A stretch of 37,547 nt of DNA from an uncultured Faecalibacterium sp. (GTDB lineage: Bacteria; Bacillota; Clostridia; Oscillospirales; Ruminococcaceae), in NCBI GenBank assembly GCA_934525845.1, contig CAKSZS010000021.1, positions 1 to 37,547 on the forward strand. The letters run 5' to 3'. Below the pieces are notes generated by a model. That model worked only from the letters and a program-made list of their open reading frames with translations. It did not search any database and was not told the origin of the DNA. Position numbers and translations under genes: made by a program. Of this stretch, positions 32,647-37,547 are shown piece by piece. How positions within the stretch are numbered: the first letter of the stretch is position 1; every line of letters starts with the position of its first letter.

Positions 32647-33099
32647 TCAGTGCAATCCGAAATATTCAGGCCCTGCATAAACAATGTCGGGCGCAAACCA
32701 TTCGCCGCGGACAGAATCCGGGTAGGAAACGGTGTCAATGGAGTCCACCAGGAACGGTTCCTCGTGGAGGGTGATGCGGTCGCCGACCCGGAGGGAATAT
32801 TCGGTACCGGGGGTCAGCGGAAGCTCGTTCCGGAGCACCCGGTGCTGGGGTGCCCCGATCAGGAAGAAGGTGTCATTGTGGTACGTGATCCGGGCGTCAT
32901 CCGTAGAGGAGACGCTGTCCGGAGCACTCTGTGCACGGGCGGCGGCAGAAGCAACGCGGAACGCCTTGCCGTCAAAGCCGAGAAAAAGCGCGGAAGAAAG
33001 GCCGGGGAGCCGGACCGATTCCTGCGTGTTCTGGCGGGTAAGGGTCAGGATCTTTTCTGCGCGGTCGAATTCCCGCGGCAGCAGGTTTTTGACGATCAT
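32647..33099 (-). CDS. Unknown 150-residue protein between ROK kinase and SPASM enzyme
   Basis: No family is recognised. It starts MIVKNLLPREFDRAEKIL and is mostly soluble. A beta-rich C-terminal half includes TEYSLRVGDRITLHEEPFLV, faintly like forkhead-associated strands but without the phosphothreonine Ser-x-x-His motif. The last 25 residues are aromatic and Gly/Pro-rich (WFAPDIVYAGPEYFGLH). Position directly before the radical SAM gene (55-base gap) makes it a candidate substrate, carrier or recognition partner. AAGGAGG precedes ATG. It begins 34 bases after the ROK stop, so the three genes are one operon. Confidence 0.7.
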   Translation of the reverse strand: MIVKNLLPREFDRAEKILTLTRQNTQESVRLPGLSSALFLGFDGKAFRVASAAARAQSAPDSVSSTDDARITYHNDTFFLIGAPQHRVLRNELPLTPGTEYSLRVGDRITLHEEPFLVDSIDTVSYPDSVRGEWFAPDIVYAGPEYFGLH

Positions 33100-33133
33100 T
33101 GCGATACCTCCTTTGGATGGTTCAGAAATGCTT

Positions 33134-34048
33134 TCAGCAGTGGAAGGCGAGCTGATAAGCGCTCAGCGCGCCCACCTGGTTGGCTTCGCTGCCGTAATGG
33201 CAGGCCACGATCTCGGTGCGGGGCAGGCCGACCATATAGGCGGAGAAGGGACGGGCCGTATACAGTGCTTCGTACGCGCTGCGCAGGCGCTCCAGCAGGA
33301 CGGGCTGGCGGCTGATGCCGCCGCCGATGGCCACCTTTTCCACGTCCAGAAGGACGGTCAGGTTGAAGATCTGCACTGCCACCGCGTGGCAGAAACGGTC
33401 CAGGACCTCCTGCGCTTCCGGCTCCCCGGCGTGGACGGCGGCGAAGAATTGGCGGCCATCCATGGGGGCATCTTCCGGCAGTCCCTTGCGGGCGCGGTAC
33501 CATTCCAGCAGGGCGCGGGTGCTGCACTGGCAGGCCATGTTCTTGCTCTCGTCCGCCCAGGCATCCGCGTTGGTGTTCACAAAGCTGTACTCCCCGGCGG
33601 TGAAGTGGGTGCCCCGCACCAGCTGTCCGTTGGCGATGATGCCGCCGCCCACGCCGGTGCCGATGAGAAACACCGCAGCGTTGCAGCAACCCTGCAGGAC
33701 GCCGCTCTGCAGCTCGGCCATGGCAGCGGCTTTGCCGTCGTTTTCCAGCAGGACGCGGCAGCCGCATTTTTCGGCCAGGCGCTGTCCCACTGGGGTGCCG
33801 GAGTTGTACAGCAGCGCGCCGCCGTTGGAAACAAAGCCGGTCTTGCTGTTCACAAAGCCGGGCAGGGCCATGGCGATGCCGTCCACCTCGTCCCGGTGCG
33901 GGGCATACAGGGTGTAAACGGCGTCGAGAAAGTGTTCCTGGGTGTCCTGCGGCGTGGGCACTGACCCGGCATCGGTGCGGTTCAGCTGCTCGTCCATCAC
34001 CGAATATTTGATCTCGGTGCCGCCTACGTCAAAAACCATGACCTTCAT
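33134..34048 (-). CDS. ROK family kinase
   Basis: The 304 residues show the ROK ATPase fold: VFDVGGTEIKYSVMD (phosphate-1, about 4-18), DGIAMALPGFVNSKTG, LENDGKAAAMAEL (catalytic Asp), FLIGTGVGGGIIANGQLVRG and VAIGGGISRQPVLLERL. The zinc motif CGxxGCxE of glucokinase and NagC is absent; instead NMACQCSTRALLEWY occurs, resembling the zinc-free BglK-type ROK sugar kinases. It phosphorylates a sugar, perhaps glucose or a beta-glucoside moiety, but the substrate cannot be told from sequence. GGAGGA precedes ATG 34048, and a promoter lies at 34085-34113. The open frame upstream to 34213 is not used. It leads the operon with the unknown protein and SPASM enzyme. Confidence 0.88.
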   Translation of the reverse strand: MKVMVFDVGGTEIKYSVMDEQLNRTDAGSVPTPQDTQEHFLDAVYTLYAPHRDEVDGIAMALPGFVNSKTGFVSNGGALLYNSGTPVGQRLAEKCGCRVLLENDGKAAAMAELQSGVLQGCCNAAVFLIGTGVGGGIIANGQLVRGTHFTAGEYSFVNTNADAWADESKNMACQCSTRALLEWYRARKGLPEDAPMDGRQFFAAVHAGEPEAQEVLDRFCHAVAVQIFNLTVLLDVEKVAIGGGISRQPVLLERLRSAYEALYTARPFSAYMVGLPRTEIVACHYGSEANQVGALSAYQLAFHC

Positions 34049-34084
34049 TGTGGTGTCCTCCGAAAATATGCTGAGTTCTCTCTT

Positions 34085-34113
34085 ATTATCGCAAACGGAT
34101 GGGAAAATGTAAA
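34085..34113 (-). promoter_or_regulatory. Promoter of the ROK-SPASM operon
   Basis: Minus strand TTTACA (34108-34113), 17-base spacer, GATAAT (34085-34090). Confidence 0.75.
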
Positions 34114-34149
34114 GGATATCATTGCCGAAACCCGAACGCTTCCGGTTTT

Positions 34150-34229
34150 TGTAGGGAACGGATGGATCCGTTCCGCAGGAAAGCACCATCTGCTGGGAAA
34201 CAAGGGAACGCATGAATGCGTTCCCTACA
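34150..34229. repeat. 80-bp miniature inverted-repeat element
   Basis: Perfect 11-bp terminal inverted repeats TGTAGGGAACG (34150-34160) and CGTTCCCTACA (34219-34229) enclose two local hairpins. One is GGGAACGCAT / ATGCGTTCCC (about 34204-34225) and the other is around GGATGGATCC (34160-34169). There is no coding capacity. It looks like a small nonautonomous or palindromic element. Confidence 0.7.
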
Positions 34230-34282
34230 CCAATACAGGAAACTTTGCCAGCCTATGGTTACCTGAGTGGGCCGCGCATACC

Positions 34283-34320
34283 AAAAATCAAGCCGCCTGC
34301 ACAGCGTACAGACGGCTTGA
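34283..34320 (-). terminator. Terminator of cysS
   Basis: Minus strand TCAAGCCG ... CGGCTTGA (arms 34313-34320 and 34288-34295) is followed by TTTTT. It begins 11 bases after the cysS stop. Confidence 0.9.
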
Positions 34321-34331
34321 AAAAAGAAACG

Positions 34332-35729
34332 TTAAATCTTGCTCAGCTGGGGACCCTGGGCGGTGTCCTTGACGGCCCAGCCCATCTCGGTCAGCTGGGC
34401 GCGGATGGCATCGGCGGTGGCCCAGTCCTTGGCCTTTTTGGCGGCGGCACGCTTCTCCACCAGCTCGGTGACCTCGGCGGGGACTTCGTCCTTCTTGCGG
34501 TTGTACAGCAGGCCCAGCACGCCGGTGATCTCATCGAAGGCAGCGGCAGCGGTCTCCAGAGCGGCCTTGGAAGAGACGGCAGACAGGGTGTTGATGTCCT
34601 TGACCAGATCGAACACGGCGGCCAGTGCGTCGGGGGTGTTCAGGTCATCGTCCATGGCGGTGCAGAACTTCTGCCTGGCCTCGGCGGCTTTTTCCTTCAG
34701 ACTCTCGTCGGTGCCGAAGCTGTCCTTGGTCAGGGCAAAGTCCAGATTCTCACGGCAGGTGTACAGGCGCTCCAGGCTGTTCTTGCAGCTCTCGATCAGA
34801 TCCACGGTGTAGTTCAGCGGCATCCGGTAACCGGCGGTCAGCATGAAATAGCGGATCGGTTCGTAGCCGTAGACGTTGGCCACGTCCCGCACGGTGAAGA
34901 AGTTGTGCAGGCTCTTGGACATCTTCTGATTGTCCACGTTGATGAAGCCGTTGTGCATCCAGTAGCGGGCAAACTCGCAGCCGTTGGCGCACTCGCTCTG
35001 GGCGATCTCGTTCTCGTGGTGGGGGAAGATCAGGTCCTGACCGCCGCAGTGCAGGTCGATGGTCTTGCCCAGATGGGTGCGGCTCATGGCGCTGCACTCG
35101 ATGTGCCAGCCCGGACGGCCCAGGCCGTAGGGGCTTTCCCAGGCGGGTTCGCCGGGCTTTGCGGCCTTCCAGACGGCGAAGTCGGCGGGGTCTTCCTTCA
35201 GGTCATCGTCCATCTGACTGCGCAGTTCGCGGTTGCCGCTCTCCAGATCGTCCAGCTTCAGGTGGCTCAGCTTGCCGTAGCTGGGGTCGCTCTTCACGCG
35301 GAAGTAGACGTCGCCGTTCTTGGCAACGTAGGCGTGGCCGGAGTCGATCAGGTCCTTCACGATGTCCAGGATCTGCTGGATGTGCTCGGTGGCACGGGGC
35401 TGGACGGTGGGCTTCTTGCAGTTCAGACCGGCGGCATCCTTCAGGTACTCGGCCTCAAAGCGTTGGGCCACTTCCTTCATGGAGGTGCCCTCTTCCTGGC
35501 CTTTCTTGATGAGCTTGTCGTCGATGTCGGTGATGTTGGAAACATAGATCACCTTGTTGCCGCGGTATTCCAGATAGCGGCGCAGGGTGTCGAACACGAT
35601 CAGCGGACGGGCGTTGCCGATGTGGATATAATTGTATACGGTGGGGCCGCAGACGTAGATGCGGTATTCGCCGGGCACCTGCGGCACGAACTCTTCTTTC
35701 TGACGGGTCAGCGTGTTGAAAATCTGCAT
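34332..35729 (-). CDS. cysS: Cysteinyl-tRNA synthetase
   Basis: CysS charges tRNA-Cys in the cytoplasm. The 465 residues show Cys27 in YVCGPTVYNYIHIGNARP (HIGH-type site, zinc ligand), KGGxx-free catalytic core with WHIECSAMSRTHLGKTIDLHCGG (zinc ligands Cys and His), HHENEIAQSE, and the KMSKS loop QKMSKSLHNFFT. The C-terminal anticodon-binding helical domain ends AVKDTAQGPQLSKI. The start at 35729 has AAAGGAG upstream; the open frame upstream to 35810 is not used. It is monocistronic between terminators. Confidence 0.97.
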   Translation of the reverse strand: MQIFNTLTRQKEEFVPQVPGEYRIYVCGPTVYNYIHIGNARPLIVFDTLRRYLEYRGNKVIYVSNITDIDDKLIKKGQEEGTSMKEVAQRFEAEYLKDAAGLNCKKPTVQPRATEHIQQILDIVKDLIDSGHAYVAKNGDVYFRVKSDPSYGKLSHLKLDDLESGNRELRSQMDDDLKEDPADFAVWKAAKPGEPAWESPYGLGRPGWHIECSAMSRTHLGKTIDLHCGGQDLIFPHHENEIAQSECANGCEFARYWMHNGFINVDNQKMSKSLHNFFTVRDVANVYGYEPIRYFMLTAGYRMPLNYTVDLIESCKNSLERLYTCRENLDFALTKDSFGTDESLKEKAAEARQKFCTAMDDDLNTPDALAAVFDLVKDINTLSAVSSKAALETAAAAFDEITGVLGLLYNRKKDEVPAEVTELVEKRAAAKKAKDWATADAIRAQLTEMGWAVKDTAQGPQLSKI

Positions 35730-35785
35730 GGCTACTTCTCCTTTGCTATGGATTTCATTATAACGGGGCGTGGCGGGGAAGTCAA

Positions 35786-35831
35786 GAAAAAGCGACCGCT
35801 CCCGGCACATTTGTGCACCGGAAACGGTCGC
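35786..35831 (-). terminator. Terminator of the pfl operon
   Basis: Minus strand GCGACCG ... CGGTCGC (arms 35825-35831 and 35792-35798), with inner CCGGTGCAC/GTGCCGG pairing, is followed by TTTTTC. Confidence 0.88.
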
Positions 35832-35848
35832 GTTGCAAATCGGGGAGG

Positions 35849-36604
35849 TCAGCCGGGATACCGGTCCACTTCCAGCAGTTCCTCAGCCCGCTTCACCTGC
35901 TCGGCCGTGGGCGGCACAGCGTCGGGCAGCGGATAGGGGATGCCCAGCTTCTGCCACTTGAACAGCCCCAGCGTGTGGTAGGGCAGGACCTCCACCCGCT
36001 GCACGGTGTTCAGGCTGCGGATAAAGTCTGCGGTCCTGCGCAGACCCTCCTCATCGTCGGTCAGGCCGGGCACCAGCACATGGCGGATCCACAGCGGGAC
36101 GCCCAGGTCGGAGATGTGCCGCGCCATGGCCAGGATGTTGGCGTTGTCTTTGCCGGTGAGCCGGCGGTGCTTTTCCGGGTCGATCTCCTTGAGGTCCAGG
36201 ATGACCAGACTAGTGGAGCGCATCAGGCGGTCGAAATCGGCCAGGTAGGCCGGGTCCTCGGGGCGGAAGGGCTGCCCGGCGGTGTCCAGGGCCGTGTGCA
36301 CGCCCTTGGAGCGTGCCAGTTCGAAGAATGCCGTCAGGAACTCCATCTGGCGCAGCGGCTCGCCGCCGCTGACCGTGATGCCGCCTTTTTTGCCCCAGTA
36401 GTTGCGGTAGCGGTAGACCCGCTGGAACAGCTTGTCCACCGTCCATTCCTCGCCGCCCTCCACAGCCCAGGTCTCCGGGTTGTGGCAGTACTTGCACCGC
36501 AGGGCACAGCCCTGCAGAAAGACCACGAAGCGCACGCCGGGGCCGTCCACAGAGCCGAAACTTTCCAGCGAGTGGACGTAGCCGATGGGGTTACAGGACG
36601 GCAT
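35849..36604 (-). CDS. pflA: Pyruvate formate-lyase activating enzyme
   Basis: PflA uses SAM and a [4Fe-4S] cluster to make the glycyl radical of PflB. The 251 residues carry the radical SAM motif CALRCKYC (Cys33, Cys37, Cys40) with PflA-type neighbours HNPETW, GGITVSGGEPLRQMEF and DLKEIDPEKHRRLTG. The C-terminal PYHTLGLFKWQKLG is the family YHxLGxxK(W/Y) segment. The gene overlaps pflB's end by 14 bases, so synthesis is coupled to the enzyme it activates. The terminator follows 18 bases later. Confidence 0.96.
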   Translation of the reverse strand: MPSCNPIGYVHSLESFGSVDGPGVRFVVFLQGCALRCKYCHNPETWAVEGGEEWTVDKLFQRVYRYRNYWGKKGGITVSGGEPLRQMEFLTAFFELARSKGVHTALDTAGQPFRPEDPAYLADFDRLMRSTSLVILDLKEIDPEKHRRLTGKDNANILAMARHISDLGVPLWIRHVLVPGLTDDEEGLRRTADFIRSLNTVQRVEVLPYHTLGLFKWQKLGIPYPLPDAVPPTAEQVKRAEELLEVDRYPG

Positions 36605-37547
36605 GGCAGGTACGGGAGATGACGTCCATCTGCTGCTCGCGGGTCAGGTCGATGAACTTGACCGCGTAGCCGGAGACGCGGATGGTGAAGTTGGCGTACT
36701 CTTCCTTTTCCGGGTGCTCCATGGCGTCCAGCAGCTTCTCCTTGCCGAAGACGTTGACGTTCAGGTGGTGGGCACCCTGGTCGAAGTAGCCGTCCATGAC
36801 CTGCACCAGGTTCTCGACGCGCTCGCCCTCGCTGTGGCCCAGAGCGTCGGGGTTGATGGTCTGGGTGTTGGAAATGCCGTCCAGTGCCCAGTGATAGGGC
36901 AGCTTGGCCACGGAGTTCAGAGAGGCCAGCAGGCCGTTCTGCTCGGCGCCATAGCTGGGATTTGCACCAGGTGCAAACGGAGTGAAGGCGGCACGGCCGT
37001 CGGGCAGAGCGCCGGTGTACTTGCCGTACACCACGTTGGAGGTGATGGTCAGGATGGAGGTGGTAGCCTCGGAGTTGCGGTAGGTGTGGCGCTTCTTGAT
37101 CATCTCCAGGAAGGTGCGCAGCAGCCACACGCCGATCTCATCGGCACGGTCGTCATCGTTGCCGTATTTGGGGAAGTCGCCCTCCACCTCAAAGCCGGTG
37201 GCCAGGCCGGTCTCGTCGCGCACGACCTTGACCTTGGCGTACTTGATGGCGCTCAGGGAGTCGATGACGTGGGAGAAGCCTGCAATGCCGGTGGCAAAGG
37301 TGCGGCGCACATCGGTGTCGATGAGGGCCATCTCGGCTTCCTCGTAGTAGTACTTGTCGTGCATATACTGGATCAGGTTCAGCACGTTGACGTACAGGCC
37401 GGCCAGCCAGTCCAGCATCTTGACGTACTTGGGCAGCACCTCGTCGTAGTTCAGGTACTCGCCGGTGATGGGGGCGTAGTTGGGGCCGCACTGCTCGTGG
37501 CTCTTCTCGTCCACGCCGCCGTTGATGGCGTACAGCAGGCACTTGGC
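36591..37547 (-). CDS. pflB: Formate C-acetyltransferase, C-terminal part
   Basis: Only the C-terminal 318 residues lie in the window; the gene continues past 37547 and its start and active-site Cys pair are missing. The visible part includes AKCLLYAINGGVDEKSHEQC at the edge, the RRTFATGIAGFSH segment, ALGHSEGERVENLVQVMDGYF, and the glycyl-radical motif RVSGYAVKFIDLTREQQMDVI near the C-terminus (canonical RVSGYAV). PflB splits pyruvate plus CoA into formate and acetyl-CoA in fermentation. It is followed by the overlapping pflA. Confidence 0.96.
   Translation of the reverse strand, partial: AKCLLYAINGGVDEKSHEQCGPNYAPITGEYLNYDEVLPKYVKMLDWLAGLYVNVLNLIQYMHDKYYYEEAEMALIDTDVRRTFATGIAGFSHVIDSLSAIKYAKVKVVRDETGLATGFEVEGDFPKYGNDDDRADEIGVWLLRTFLEMIKKRHTYRNSEATTSILTITSNVVYGKYTGALPDGRAAFTPFAPGANPSYGAEQNGLLASLNSVAKLPYHWALDGISNTQTINPDALGHSEGERVENLVQVMDGYFDQGAHHLNVNVFGKEKLLDAMEHPEKEEYANFTIRVSGYAVKFIDLTREQQMDVISRTCHAVL

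Overview
The window looks like chromosome of a GC-rich, strictly anaerobic gut Clostridia close to Faecalibacterium (Oscillospiraceae). This is inferred from high-GC third positions, AGGAGG ribosome sites, sigma-A promoters, a clostridial rnfCDGEAB operon, pyruvate formate-lyase, a CIRCE element and small hairpin repeats ending in ACCCTCTC/GAGAGGGT. No database search was possible, so the genus is an inference. No rRNA, tRNA, CRISPR array, transposase or prophage was seen.

Layout. 1-2050: tandem terminators, then a PadR regulator with an operator-like promoter, a HAAS/DUF1048-type membrane partner and a DUF1287 secreted protein. 2089-10085: a minus-strand exported FMN/FAD reductase-like lipoprotein, a 41-residue membrane peptide, then the plus-strand ion-translocating ferredoxin:NAD oxidoreductase (Rnf). 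10128-15752: MFS transporter, queH, a DUF896 protein, purA, degV and a GNAT-like/small-protein pair. 15821-20382: CIRCE-controlled clpB with a 20-codon leader ORF, and a CNNM/CorC protein. 20415-22345: a secreted protein and asnA. 22555-27587: a branched-chain amino-acid ABC operon (livJ-H-M-G-F on the minus strand) with a terminator hairpin in the livJ leader and another between livJ and livH. 27733-30857: MATE transporter and eno. 30858-34113: four tiny hydrophobic peptides on the plus strand facing a minus-strand operon of ROK kinase, an unknown 150-residue protein and a radical SAM/SPASM enzyme. 34150-37547: cysS, pflA and the 3' part of pflB.

How it fits together. Eno, PflB/PflA and Rnf belong to fermentative energy metabolism: glycolysis, formate/acetyl-CoA production, and coupling of reduced ferredoxin to an ion gradient. 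The extracytoplasmic flavoprotein next to rnf could be a terminal reductase, but its usual dicarboxylate-binding residues are not visible. Liv, AsnA, PurA, CysS and QueH supply nitrogen, purine and translation functions.

The most novel-looking locus is the four-peptide cluster at 30989-31481. It is two copies of a two-peptide unit (A-B, C-D): A resembles C and B resembles D, with overlapping start and stop codons and a strong terminator. The convergent SPASM maturase makes a peptide-modification or multi-peptide system possible but unproven. Other points of note are repeat elements whose ends form stop codons, a hairpin shared by the divergent queH/DUF896 leaders, and the two hairpins that may set livJ stoichiometry.
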